A stretch of 64,000 nucleotides of DNA from Gordionus sp. m RMFG-2023 (GCF_954871325.1 NC_088778.1:30950730-31014729); one strand, 5' to 3'; shown: positions 12,688 through 23,847, counted from the stretch's first letter. Notes: a model not told the origin generated them from the letters alone. Made by a program: numbers and translations.

Positions 12688-13040
12688 GTGTCAAATTTAT
12701 GCAAAATAACAGAGAGCTCATTCAGGGCTTTTGAAAAAGTAGATGAAATAACCAAAAGACATGCTGTTAAAAAAATAGAATGTCTAATATTGTCAAAAAT
12801 ATTAGACACAAATATCCTTAGTGACCTGCAAGATCATATGTTTGATCAAGAGGCAGGGTTAACTCATTATCAAATTATAATAAGACTTAGGTATATATAA
12901 TATTTACTTGATTTAAAAAAAAATTTATTTTCAGATACCTGCACATAAGAATGCATCATTTTGATAATAAAGTAAATCAAAAATTACAATTAAATATTAG
13001 GCAAAAACTAAACAAGGCTGTACTTTTTCAAGAGCAATAA
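12688..13040 (+). pseudogene. THAP-type transposase C-terminal fragment (two exons)
   Basis: Exon 1 is 12,688-12,890, a 44-base GT...AG intron follows (12,891-12,934), and exon 2 is 12,935-13,040 ending in TAA. The joined frame runs through the junction in phase and reads about 102 residues: an acidic helix segment with ILSDLQDHMFDQE, then HYQIIIRL-RYLHIRMHHFDN, then IRQKLNKAVLFQEQ at the end. This matches the general form of the C-termini of THAP9/P-like transposases (a late Leu-Ile helix, an RxxxR segment and a basic KLNK-LF close). It is the wrong strand relative to the THAP domain in the same element, so the two cannot make one protein as arranged. The catalytic residues are absent. Confidence 0.6.
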
Positions 13041-13544
13041 ACCAAGTAATATAAAAATATGTTATTTAACTTAAATATTTATAGGTGAAGAACAAATTAT
13101 CTTAAAATTTCTAATGACTTTATTGGTTATAATAAATTAATTTTATTAGACATAAATATAACATATATATATATTATTTGTATTTATTATTGATTTATAA
13201 GATTAATATTTTCTTTTCGCAATACATATTAATTATAATAATACAATTATTTTATTTGATGTTAATATAACATAATATATATTATTTGTATTTTTCATGA
13301 TATATATTTACATTATTGATTTTTATACTTTAGTGAATTAAATTTAAATAAAGAAATATATTTAGAAATGGATAGTTTATATTTATTAAGGAATAACATT
13401 ATTATAAGCAAAAATAAAACATAAAAGACATAAATTATAAAAATACAAAAGAAATCTAGAATTGATTTCTATAAAAAAAAATATTCATGTATTTTTGAAT
13501 TAATCTGGTTTCTAGAAAACCTGCATGTTATAATTTATTATTCA

Positions 13545-13845
13545 TTATTTTGTTACTTTTAGAAGATGCTTTGGAAAATTAAAAATTGATGGTATTGCTC
13601 CCTCTCTTAATTGAACATGATTTGTAACAGATGGAATAAATGAATCTAGTGTAAAATGCTTTGAACATAATTTACTATATTTTGTTACATTAAATTTCTC
13701 TCTCTTCACAGCATGGGTCCACTTCTGTAATAATATTTTATCTTTTATAGGAAATCTGCCATAAATAATTTTTACAATAGAATAATTAATTTGAGATATC
13801 ATACTTATGAAAGGAAATTTTGCTTCCTCAGCAATATACTACCAT
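13545..13845 (-). pseudogene. THAP zinc-finger domain (N-terminal part of a P-type transposase)
   Basis: Minus strand: exon 1 13,845-13,805, intron 13,804-13,756 (49 bases, GT...AG), exon 2 13,755-13,545. Splicing joins the frame to give SFHKFPIKDKILLQKWTHAV, a textbook THAP core, followed by LCSKHFTLDSF and a GAIPSIF motif. These supply the C-C-H pattern and the invariant Pro/Trp/Phe of C2CH THAP domains, a sequence-specific DNA-binding module at the N-terminus of P transposases. An in-frame TGA sits five codons after the ATG, next to the first Cys. The protein ends just after the domain (KVTK), so no transposase body follows. Confidence 0.85.
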
Positions 13846-13861
13846 TTTAAATCTTTTAGTA

Positions 13862-14199
13862 ATTAAAAAATATTAAATTGAATTCTTATAAAAGATATTC
13901 ATTATTTAATATTGCAAATGTTAATAAAGAGCAGAAATATTTCAAGTAAAATATTCAGTAGTGACCTTTATTTGATTCATATATACTATAATATATAAGG
14001 TAAATAATAAATTGGTGTTTAATTAGATTATATATATTATAAATATAAACATATTAAAAATGTACCTGAAATTTATAAAATTATCATGCTTCTTTCGTAA
14101 AAGATACAAACACAAAATGGCCACCAGTCACTTTAATTTTTGCCACTTCAAATTTGATTTTAGCATTACCATCGGCAGTCTATAGTATTAATGTCATAG
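13862..14199 (-). repeat. Right long terminal inverted repeat of the P element
   Basis: Inverted partner of 12,331-12,680, ending in cggcagtctatagtatta and the tip atgtcatag. Confidence 0.9.
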
Positions 14200-14207
14200 G
14201 TTTTAAT

Positions 14208-15690
14208 GCTCTAATACTTAGGTATTTAATACGAACAAACTACAGTTAATATACAGTACTTTCTCATTTATTACTTTAAATCGGTAGTAGTTTAGGTTTA
14301 TTTCTCTCATGGGGCGATTACTCTATATGTAACTAGCTAATAATATATTCAGTCATTGTTTTAGTTTCTCCGTGTTGTATATTACAATATATAGAGTTAT
14401 TAATTTCTTTCCTGATGTCTGTTTTTTTCCTTACGGTAATTAATATTATACCTTTCTAGCCAGTTGATGTATAAAAAATAAATTTACAAACTAAATAAAT
14501 TCTTTAAATTTTAGGCGCCTATGTTAATTGTAATTATTTTCTCCTTTCTCTTTCAGACGCCGTTTTGATTTCGTTTTGATTTTGATTGATTTATATTTTT
14601 CTGTTCATGTAAAATATTTTTTTTGTTCATGAAATATTTTTATAATCATTTTTCTCCATTTAGGTTCCTTTGTCTTAGTTTTTTTGGTAAAAACTTTTAA
14701 TATTAGTTATAAATGTATTATGAATTGGCATTTTTATAAAATTTTTGGTTTATTTTGAAGTTTTCTGCTTTCGAGAAATCCCACCTAGTGTCCTCCCCCT
14801 TGTTATTATGTTTCTCTTACTCATGGTTTTGTTATTAAAAATGTAATGAATAGTTTTGTTATTGAATTATAAACCTTAAAAACAAATTTTTCCTGTAAAT
14901 TCAAATAGGCAATTTTTAAGTGTTCATTAGTAATGATCATTACCTTGTTTTGTTTATTATATAATTATTTGTTTCTGTTCTTTTAATTTCAATATTGCGT
15001 CAATACACTTTTTGGATTCAAGCCAGTACACCGATATGGAGGTAAACCTATCATAGATATAATTTTTCTAACATTAGTTAAATTTTTTGGATATCTTTTG
15101 ATATTATTAGTCGATACTAAATTTATCTCTTAATCTTATCTTTCTGGGAAGTTTCTCTATTATAAAAACTCCAACTATTATGAAATGTTATACACCTTCA
15201 TTTGTATTTGGCAAAAAAAATGGTAACGTGATTAGGATAATGGAAGTAAAATGCCTAACGTTAACTTTTTAGTTTTGGATTTTTCCCTTTAATCGTGTAG
15301 TCTCAGAATTTGTATTCAAACTTAAGTTCATTTTTAGTTTTTTTAACTTTAAAAAGGTTCTTTTACCCTCCTTTACTCAGCTCTTTTGAAACTGACGACT
15401 ACCCCATAATAATATCCATAAAATTGTGTTGTCTAGTGTTGTATATTGGATTAGTACCATTGTAAATTATCTTAGAAGGTCTCTTTTTAAATTAATGGTA
15501 TATTACATCTTATGCGGCTCCTAAGTAGTACATAATGGGTAGCCTTCACCGCTATATACTTATCTCCACACTAATACTTTTCTATCAAAATACATTTTGG
15601 ATTTTACTTATACTTACTTTCGACGTTTTTAATCTCTTTATTGGTTTCATTCATTGGTTCTCTAGTATAAGTTCACAGGCAAGCTACAAA
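14208..15690. other. AT-rich DNA upstream of LINE B endonuclease
   Basis: No ORF with recognisable motif. Lies within the 8.2-kb insertion, between the P element and the endonuclease domain, and may be a decayed ORF1 or 5' UTR of the LINE. Many T-rich tracts. Confidence 0.35.
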
Positions 15691-18412
15691 TATCTCTCAA
15701 CATAAATGGAATGAAAAAAAACTGACTGTTCTCCTAAGGATGTTAGCAGCTGAGAAAATCGACATTATTGGCATTCAGGAAACCCACTTTCCAGGGGTAA
15801 ATATGGCTATTTTTAATGACTATAAAATTTTCTGTTCGGGCACCACCTTGAATAGTTGGTCCGGGATAGCGTTCTTATAAATAAAAGTATGCAGAAACAC
15901 ACAATCAAATTCGTACCGGTATCAGAAAGATGCGGACTGTTATATTTGAACACAAATTTCAGCCACAATAATCATAAATTTCTATGTCCCTCCCAATAGG
16001 AATGAGAGATCAAGTTTCGTTGATTCTATGATAAACACGACTCCCTACCGGGAAGATATAATATAATTATCTTAGGAGATTTTTACATGAAAATCGGCAA
16101 AGAAGCTGAATATGTAAATAGTAATGTTATTGGGCATGCTACAATACTACAATGAAATTGTGAACATAGTAAGAAACTCCTAGATTTCTGTAGAAACAAT
16201 AATTTCAAGATCGAGAATACTTTCTTTAGCCACCGTGAAAGTAACACTTACACCTTTGTAAGAGCTCGGCAAAAATCTAAAATTGACTCTTTATTTCGAA
16301 CGTTCACCGGTGGTTTGATAATGTAAAAGCACTAACAAATATTAACATATCAGATCGTAAAATGCTCAGAGCAAACATAACAGTTAAAAATCTATGGAGT
16401 TATCACAGTGGAAGTAGACAAACTATAATCGGTCCTAATACTTATCTTTAGTCCACAAATATAACACGCAAACCCAATAAAGTACAAATACCAGAAGATG
16501 CGAGACTCTTCGATCAAATGCTAATTAGGAAAGTAGCTAACTTTGTAAATGTAACTGGACAGGAAAATGTAGAAGCATGTTGGAAAACTTTTTAAAAGCG
16601 ATTTTACAGAATTATACAACGTTTTACCAAACGCGACTCCTCTCTCTAGGAAAGAATGTATAGCTAATGACGCTCTAGAGAAAATAAATTTGTTAAGAAG
16701 TGAGAACGGCTCGAATAGCGACCTATCGAAGTATATACAAAAACTACTACGCAGAGATAGACGAATATATATCGCGAGGAAATCCTTTCACATTGACAGA
16801 GATATGAAGGAAAACAGGATATATGACGTATATAAAAAATTAAAATATTTTTGTATACCTGGTAGCTTTAAGAAACTCCCCTTCATTGCCTTAAGGAATG
16901 AGAAAGTGATCATAGATCAAGATGAACAAATAGCTGTATGGCTTGACTATTACATGACAGTCTTCGATTCAAGGAAAGCAACCCCACCAGCTAGCTTAAA
17001 TATTATCCCTGTCTCACCCCCATCTGGCTTTTCTATAGATGAGATCGATAATATAATTAAAAAATTACGTAGAAACAAAGCTCCGGGGCCTAATGACATA
17101 ACAGCTGAGTATCTGAAAATTGCACCTAGGACTTTCTCTTCCTTCCTTTTGACCCTTTTTATCAAAATATGTGAATGTGGGAAAACTCCGGAGGAATGGA
17201 ATAAATCGTTTATGCAATTTTTCCAAAATTGAAAACACACGGAAATTCACAGATTACCGCGCCGTCGCTCTGACATCATGTGTATCTAAAATAATTATGA
17301 CGTTATTAAAAAACAAAATTGTGCAATCGACGCCCCATCTTTTCCCCAAATACATTTGTGCTTATAGGCCGAACAAAAATATATTAGAACAAATATTAGC
17401 CTTGAAAATAATAATGCAGAAATGTTATAAATACAAAATATCCTCCTATTACACTTTCATTGATTTTAGCAGAGCTTTTGATAATGTTAATCACGGAGCT
17501 CTATGGGAGACGCTGGCTGAATGCGGAATAGAACCCCAAATAATCCTCATCTTAAAAAACCACTACTCAAAATTAGTGGCATGTTTTAGAATAAACGATA
17601 AAATATCTCCTTGCTTTAGAATTAAAAAAGGAGTAAAACAGGGGTGTACTCTATCACCACTCCTATTCAACATGATATTTAATAAAGTTATAAGAGAAGC
17701 ACTAGGGGCAGCTGATCTAGTTGATCTAAGATCTGATAAGTCCATATCGTTTGTTAACAGAATAATATCATATGCTGACGACATTGTTGTAATCTCCAAT
17801 AGCATAGATGAAACCAAAAATTTATTATACTTACTAGAGACCCTAAGTCAAAGAGTTGGACTTGAAATAAATTTCAAAAAAACTGTTATTCTCCCCTCCC
17901 CAAATTCTCCACCAATGGACAATCTTACTTATGGAGGAAAAATAATTGTAGATAAAATTAGATACTTGGGTATAACACTAGACAACAAGGGTAGTGGTAA
18001 AGAGGAAATGACGATAAAAATACAAAAGGCGAGGGGTACCTTCTAAAAGTATATGAAAATTTGGAAAACAAAAGAGATCTCTGTTTTTATCATTCAACTC
18101 GACAATTGTCCCGGTTCTATTATATGGAGGGAAATTTGGGAAGCAAATAAGACAGAAATGAGACGATTACGATCATTTATAAATAATTGTCTACGTACAA
18201 TAAATGGCGCTTTCTATCCAAGAGTCGTATCAACCCAAAATCTCTGGAAAAAATCTAATCACACGCCAATAAATATCACTGTAAAAAAACGCCGTATCCA
18301 GTTCCTAGCCCACATAATAAGAAACTCCGACCACAATTTAGCTCATGACGCCATAGCATGGTTTTACACACATAAAGGAAAACAATATACAATATATAAA
18401 TCCTTATGGTAA
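15690..18412 (+). pseudogene. LINE family B ORF2: endonuclease, reverse transcriptase, C-terminal domain
   Basis: An apurinic-endonuclease-like N-terminus is visible near 15,760 (IDIIGIQETHFPG), with decayed pieces to about 16,290. From 16,690 the frame is open: APGPNDITAEYLK near 17,083, then after a +1 shift (overlap 17,171-17,232) a long frame to 18,046 with IDFSRAFDNVN (17,459), KQGCTLSPLLFNMIF (17,635), the catalytic YADDIVVIS (17,770) and LGLEINFKKT-like thumb residues. A further shift leads to 18,053-18,412 with NNCLRTI and a histidine-containing FLAHIIRNSDHN motif, the usual ORF2 C-terminus of RTE-like LINEs. It would copy LINE RNA at a nicked target. Frameshifts and stops make this copy inactive, but it is the best preserved member in the window. 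Confidence 0.88.
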
Positions 18413-18912
18413 TATAAAACCATAAAAGATATAATGGATTTAAATATCAATAAAACAATTCATAAAACTTAATAACAATAAAAGATCCATCAAAAAACCT
18501 TTCCGCATCAAAAAAAGTTACCTCAAATGAAAACGTATTGAAGGTCTTTGCTCACATATAATTATCTAAAGGTTCCCCCTTTTTGTATTCTTTAATTTTG
18601 CTTACTAAAAAATTTTTAAATTAAAAATCCACCGCCCACCCTTAAAGTAATTAAATTATATTGTCGTTTTTGGGTATAGGCTCTTTCTCTGCCCCACTCC
18701 TTTTAAATTAAAGCCTATAGAGGTTTAAGCAACATTTTTCGAAATTTTGTGCCTATAAGTACGTGCGGCTTGCCCACAAACGTGTGGTGGGCTCCTCATA
18801 TTTTTACTTTTATACCCATATTAAATTGTTCCAATTAGATGGAAATGAGGAAAACCTAGCGTAGCTCTGTTGAATCTTCAACGCTAGAGGGCAAAAGCGC
18901 TATATATCACCT
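18413..18912 (+). mobile_element. LINE family B 3' untranslated region
   Basis: Shared with the truncated copies (10,500-10,640 plus 20,649-20,705; and 52,660-52,883 plus 54,753-54,830 inverted). Contains a GC-richer block (gcggcttgcccacaaacgtg near 18,767). In the right arm the end reads as near-repeats of 'atatcac gtatcac', hinting at a short-repeat tail rather than poly(A). Confidence 0.7.
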
Positions 18913-19279
18913 AAATAATTTTATTTAAAAAATGGTTTGAATTTATAAATAAAATTATACGCGATATGAAAATGAAAATGAAATATATTTAAAAAAACAA
19001 ATAAGATTTTTTAATTTTAAATGATAACATGGTTTAAAAATATATATTAAAATTATATGTAAAATAAATAATAATAAAAATATATTGAAAATTTTTTCTC
19101 GCATAATTAAATTAGATATTAATAAATTTGATGATAAAATTTATTTGTTAATAATTAGATAAAAATTTTAATTATTTTTTTATAATTTTTAAAAGAAAAA
19201 TTATTTTATTTGGTAAATATAATGAGAAAGTAAAGGTGATCGCTAATATGTTTGGGATTAAAAATTTAAAGCATAGAGT

Positions 19280-20130
19280 AGTTTTTAGATAGTTCAATCG
19301 CTTAAGATGCATTTACGATCTTTTATTTTCTTTTGCCGGTTGAGTCTAAATATACTTGAAACGCGAGAGGATATTAAGAAAATCTCAGAGTTTTGTTCTG
19401 ATGAATTATCAGGATCGTATGATAAATTACTTTGTGATGTCTAATTTTGGTATAAAAGATTTGACAGAATAGAGTACTCTTTGAGACCAAAATATGTTTT
19501 GCAGGCCCTTTCCATGTATAATTGCACTTTAGATTCCCTGCCTAATATCAAAACATTGCTTTTTATCTTAGTTACCTTACCGAGTAGCACCTGCACTAAT
19601 GAAAGGTCTTTTCAACTTTGAAATGGTTAAAAACCTATTTAAGAAATAGCACCGGTGGAAACCCATTTGCACTAAGAATTAGTGATCTGCATCGGGTCTA
19701 ATTTATAAAGCCTTGCCCAGCCTAAAATTATTTTAAAAAAGTTTTGTCGGACCCGAAATTTTTTTTAAAAAGTTTTGTCGGCCTGGCCCGAATTTATTTA
19801 AATATATTAATTCATTTTTTATAATTACTCAAAAATAAAAGATATGTTATATGGCGTCTAGTTTTTATAAATAAAATCAAATATTTTTATTTTGCATAAA
19901 ATATTTAACATAAAATTGATATATCTAGATATATTTTAAAAAATTTCAAGACCGGACCCAACCCGGCCCGGGTTTTTTTAAAAAATATTTGGTCCGACCC
20001 GGCCCGTTCCTTCTGTTGATCTCTAATAAGAACTATTGATGTTTTATCAATATACGCATTTGTATTAATTATATTATAATTGTTAAATTAGATGACTTTA
20101 AATACCGCAACAAGAATTACTCATATTTTA
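19280..20130 (+). pseudogene. hAT transposase C-terminal relic, left arm
   Basis: Around 19,370-19,620 the plus strand reads REDIKKISEFCSDELSG, then ALSMYNCTLDSLPNIKTLL, then LVTLPSSTCTNERSF, the LP-S-x-x-x-ERSFS signature of the hAT dimerisation region. A weaker continuation appears past 20,030 (IDVLSIYA). Internal stops are present, and a MITE is inserted at 19,680. Only the C-terminal part survives; the RNase-H-like catalytic core is not readable. The same relic is at 53,480-54,350, minus strand. Confidence 0.7.
19680..20024. mobile_element. hAT-type MITE nested in the hAT transposase, left arm
   Basis: Termini TAGTGATCTGC and GATCTCTA, GC-rich arms with repeats of cccggcccg-type words, AT-rich centre. 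Flanks ctaagaat/ataagaac are a plausible decayed 8-base duplication. The counterpart in the right arm is 53,492-53,816. Confidence 0.7.
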
Positions 20131-20648
20131 TTGTAATTCTATTTTTTTTTTTAAATATTGTTATTTGGAATAAATTTTTGATATAATCATGTTCTTGTAT
20201 AAAATTTATACATTTCGAAATTTATTTTATTTGTATAAATAATAAATAAAATCTATAATGAAATTCTCATGCAAAAAATTTAATTAAAATAATTATTTTT
20301 AACATGGAATAAAATATATTGAGTGATCATAAAAAATAGGAGGTTTTGGGGAGGGGGGGGGATTTTACTCTTCTTTCTACACCGAATGGATTGAATTAAT
20401 TTACGATTGACTAAACATTGATAAAATTTTCAGAATAATGCTTACAGTCGCGTATTAATCATAAATTTGGCCAAAATTTTGTTACCAATATTTTTTTCAT
20501 TTATGCTGGCTACTATAGTGGTTAAACACCAATAAAACACAAAATTATCAAATTTTTAAAATGCGATTTGGGAACGAATCTTCCCAAAAATATCTTAACC
20601 CCCCCCCCCTCCTTATGGATTAATCCTGGCTACGCCACTTAATTTTGG

Positions 20649-20892
20649 GTATATGCTCTTTTTATTTGCCCCGCTCATTTTTTATTAACTCTATAAACGT
20701 TGTTTTTTTCTTTAGACAAACAAATTAATAAATAGAATTATATTTTATTTTAAAATTTTCTACTTTTCTTCATTTTAAAATTTTAAAAAGTTTATAGAAA
20801 ACTATAATATTTTTCATTTCCTTCCATAATTTAATCTTTATAATTTCTTTCCATCATAATTTAATCATTATAAATTGAGAATTTCTTACATT
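20649..20892. other. Tail of truncated LINE B and AT-rich spacer
   Basis: The first about 57 bases resume the LINE tail (ggtatatgctctttttattt). Compared with the right arm, about 200 bases of the LINE 3' end are missing here. The rest is AT-rich without a gene. Confidence 0.6.
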
Positions 20893-20893
20893 G

Positions 20894-21860
20894 ATGGCGG
20901 AAATAATTCATTGGTACGCAGATGGCACGTTATAGACAACCCCCTTAATTTTTTACCAACTATGGACCCACCATGTCTTATATCAAAAGAGGGTTATACC
21001 CGCAATTTCTGCCCTATTACCAAATAAAATCCAGATTACATATATAAGGGTCTTGGATATGATAAGTAAAAAGATTACAAATAAATCTAAATCCTAAATC
21101 GATAATCGATAATAATCGATTTTGAGCTGGCGGAAATAAATGCCTTTACTCAATCATTTCCATCAATAACTGTAAGAGGGTGTTTTTTTCATATGACCCA
21201 TGTGATTTGGAGACACATACAAAGTAATAGCGATTTATTAACGCATTATTTAGATAGAGATGCAGGAAATAGTGGTTAATAAAAATTTGACAAATGCACT
21301 CTCTTGCATTTGTTCCCGTGGATGACGTAGTTGATGTATTATGGACTTTTACAAACACCGATTTATCAAGACAATAAAAGAGTCTAAGATAATCTTATTA
21401 CATGTTATGAAGCGAATTGAATTGGTAATATTTCTAATTCCCTTCTGAAATCAATACGCACTACATTGGAGGGAACCCCAAAAACAAATAATGCAGTTAA
21501 AGGTAATTTTTATTTAAATTTACTATCTTTTTAATTATTATTACACAATCATTTTATAATTTACTTTGCTATTATTTTCTAAAGGTTGACACAGAGCATT
21601 CTCATATCGCTATCCTCATACCATCCCTCTTTGGAAATTTTTAGTTGCTCTACTTTAGAACAATCGTTAACCGAAGCAAAAATTGAACAATAAATTTCTG
21701 ATACACAACCCCCGAGATCACGAAAGGTGGATCGGGAGGTGGATCGGGATACAGCTGAAAATATTATATTAATTGTATCTGATTATGTAAATCGCCCGAT
21801 TACTGATTATTTAAGGGGAATCGCTTATAATTTTAATTTACAAACATATTAATGTTATCT
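20894..21860 (+). pseudogene. MULE transposase relic, left arm
   Basis: The reading includes IHWYADGTL and TTPLIFYQLWT (first catalytic Asp region), ALLPNKIQITYIRVLD, then DFELAEINAF (second catalytic segment), VRGCFFHMTHVIWRHIQS (the GC-FH-IWR-IQ block typical of animal MULEs), and PKTNNAVKG leading to an 82-base intron (21,503-21,584). After splicing the next codon is TGA where the family has the Trp of the conserved GWH motif; RAFSYRYP follows. Further stops (TAG after ADGTL) mark it as dead. MULE transposases cut and paste DNA with a DDE catalytic core. The right-arm copy has the same TGA, so inactivation predates the duplication. Confidence 0.85.
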
Positions 21861-22051
21861 ATTTTTATAAAATGTTCTTTTAAACATATTTTTAGCATGT
21901 TTTATGAAGTATTAGATTTTCTAGTCATTTTATAAATAAATAAAAAATAAATAACATAATGTATATTTTTAAAATGCTTAATAGAATTATATTGAGAATG
22001 TTTAATCTAAAAAAGTAAGCCTTAATTTGAATCTTTTTGGAATCAACTTTA

Positions 22052-22260
22052 GTCTTGTTAAACGGCCCAGCCTGGGTCTATTTTTTAAAAACAGCTAATA
22101 AAGAATTTAGTCAAAATAATATATAAGATGAGATAGAGATCCAAACAATTCTTACATCTATGCGCAAAATTTTCAGGGTTACATAATATTGGCTACTCCA
22201 ACATATCTTGTGGTAAATTAGTCCATCAAAGAGATTGGCATAAATATCGGCTGTTAATAT
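22052..22260. mobile_element. MITE of the GTGTTGTTAAACGG family (decayed)
   Basis: Begins agtcttgttaaacggccc and contains the family's ggctactccaacatat/cttacatctatgcgc interior; right terminus eroded. Inverted counterpart near 51,115-51,360. Confidence 0.55.
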
Positions 22261-23090
22261 TTTTTTAATTATTATTTTAAAAAATTTTTTGATATTACAC
22301 ATTTAGTAAATAAAATAGAGATTTTTGTAAAAAAAAATGTGAAGAAATAATTAATAGGACTAACATTAATAAATTTATTATAAATTGCAAGTGTATTAGA
22401 TACGCTCCGAATTTAAGTTGCGCCGTTCTCACTGCGCAGAATTTTTAACGCCAAATTGTCGTGCTCGAGTTTTCCGCGCCGAATTGACGTCCGACCGGGT
22501 TTTTTAACTCAATCGGGAAACTCAAAATAAGTAAATTTCAAATCCATATTTTCAACTATCATTTATAATACATTAGGATAAGATATTTTGGTCCAAAATA
22601 TGAATGCCTTTTAAAATCAATAAGTCAAAAACTAAAAATCCTGCTTAATGACTCAAATCATACTTAATACCTAAAACTAAAAATTCAACTTGAAATATTC
22701 CGAGGTAACAACATATTTTTTTGGAATTCATTAGAAACATATTAATTTAATAAAATGTATATACCTCTATATTACGATTATATTTAAATATTATTCATTT
22801 GCATTTATTTTGATTATATATTTATATTTAGTGTTATATATATATAAATATATTTATAAAAATAAATTATTAATAATGAAAGAAATAACTAATATGCTGA
22901 TAAATTAATATATAAATAAGCAATTAAATAATGCTAAAATTAGAAAGCTAATTATAATGTAAGCGAAATGATTAAGCTAATAATAATACAATTAAATATT
23001 ATATTTTAAAATTAAATTTATAATTTTAAACTAAAAATGATTATTTATATTATTAAATTTCCTTTCATAATACAGTTTTATTTTAAATAT
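22261..23090. other. Duplicon flank downstream of the threonine-rich exon
   Basis: AT-rich, with a GC-richer island at 22,405-22,500 (cgctccgaatttaagttgcg onward). Matches 2,450-3,420 directly in part and 50,330-51,000 inverted. No gene seen. Confidence 0.6.
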
Positions 23091-23115
23091 AGTGGTCCAG
23101 TATTTATATGCATTT

Positions 23116-23847
23116 TTAGTTGTTGGTAGTAGTTGTGAAGGGACAGGTAGTTGTTCGTTTTCTAGTAGTTTTCAGGGCTCTAGTAGTTTTAGTTTTAGGT
23201 GTTTCAGTAGTTTTGGGAGTTCTAGTAATTTTCGGTTTTATTGTAGTTTTTGGCTTCCATATTTTTGTTGTCCTAATATTCAACGATATAGTTATTCTGG
23301 ATCGTTTAGGAGTTCTTGGGGATCTGTTAGTTTTCGGTGTTCTTCTAGTACATGTGGTTTCAGTATCAGGTGTTTGTCCAGTTCTTGGGGTTTTAGTATC
23401 CGGTGTTCGTCCAGTTCTTGGGGTTTCAGTATCCGGGGTTCGTCCAGTTCTTGGGGTTTCAGTATCCGGGGTTCGTCCAGTTCTTGGGGTATTAGTATCC
23501 GGGGTTCGTCCAGTTCTTGGGGTATTAGTATCCGGTGTTTGTCCAGTTCTTGGGGTTTCAGTATCAGGTGTTCTTCTAGTTCTTAGGGTTCTAGTAGTTG
23601 TTGGGGTTATAGTTCTATTCGGGGTTGTAATACTTATCGTAAAATTGGTGGTGGCAGTAGAAGTAACATTATTTGTCGCTGTGGTTCCATTAGTAGTATT
23701 AGGAGTAACATTAGTTGTCGTTATGGTAGAATTAGAAGTAGTATTAGTTCCGGGGTTGCCACCTTCTAAGAAAGTTGTCACAGGTACCGGTCCATTTACA
23801 TAAAAAATTGTAAATTGACAGACACATATAGGATCACCCATTATGGT
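23116..23847 (-). CDS. Threonine-rich repeat protein exon, paralog 2 (intact)
   Basis: On the minus strand an exon opens after the acceptor tatttatag (ending 23,848) and stays open for about 243 codons to TAA at 23,116. It begins with a short Cys-containing segment (GDPICVCQFTIFYVNGP), then an Asn/Thr/Ser-rich part with many N-x-T/S sequons (residues about 30-75), then about eight 11-residue units of the form TPDTETPRTGR (about residues 85-170), and ends in a Lys/Arg/Thr-rich tail. The start homologous in paralog 1 has no Met, so the Met here is probably internal and earlier exons exist. Thr-rich, glycosylation-prone sequence suggests a secreted or surface protein; no known family recognised. 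This is the only intact paralog in the window. Confidence 0.5.
   Translation of the reverse strand, partial: TIMGDPICVCQFTIFYVNGPVPVTTFLEGGNPGTNTTSNSTITTTNVTPNTTNGTTATNNVTSTATTNFTISITTPNRTITPTTTRTLRTRRTPDTETPRTGQTPDTNTPRTGRTPDTNTPRTGRTPDTETPRTGRTPDTETPRTGRTPDTKTPRTGQTPDTETTCTRRTPKTNRSPRTPKRSRITISLNIRTTKIWKPKTTIKPKITRTPKTTETPKTKTTRALKTTRKRTTTCPFTTTTNN
23338..23588. repeat. 33-base coding minisatellite in the threonine-rich exon
   Basis: About seven to eight copies of a 33-base unit containing gtccagttcttggggtttca. Units differ mainly at positions that switch Glu/Asn/Lys in the 11-residue peptide. The inverted paralog array is at 49,800-50,020. Confidence 0.9.

Larger units (their letters stand above)
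12309..14199. mobile_element. P-element superfamily transposon with long terminal inverted repeats
   Basis: The element starts CAATGACATT and ends AATGTCATAG and is flanked by the 8-base direct repeat GTTTTAAT (12,301-12,308 and 14,200-14,207), the duplication length typical of P elements. Terminal inverted repeats are about 340-370 bases. The interior encodes a THAP domain on the minus strand and a THAP-transposase-like C-terminal fragment on the plus strand; the catalytic middle is missing, so the copy is non-autonomous. It sits inside the LINE insertion. Confidence 0.85.
10731..18912 (+). mobile_element. 8.2-kb insertion ending in a LINE family B element (with nested P element)
   Basis: Everything between the two 11-base duplications is absent from the right arm. 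The 3' part is a family B LINE with endonuclease and RT; its 3' untranslated region (18,420-18,912) matches the tail of the truncated copies and ends at gcgctatatatcacct. Removing the nested P element leaves about 6.3 kb, a plausible full-length LINE, in which case 10,731-15,690 would hold 5' UTR and a decayed ORF1. I see no readable ORF1, so the left boundary as LINE start is an inference from the target duplication. Confidence 0.65.
18924..20640 (-). mobile_element. Main body of the left-arm hAT element
   Basis: Continuation of the element whose other end is 10,649-10,730. It ends with CTACGCCACTT at 20,640, the inverted partner of CAGTGGCGTAG. The 3' flank aattttgg (20,641-20,648) is a mutated version of the GTTCTTGG duplication. 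Contains a transposase relic on the plus strand and a nested MITE. Strand given is arbitrary. Confidence 0.75.

Noticed and set aside
15690-18412. A functional, mobile LINE
   Set aside because: At least two frameshifts in the RT region and a broken endonuclease rule out an active copy.
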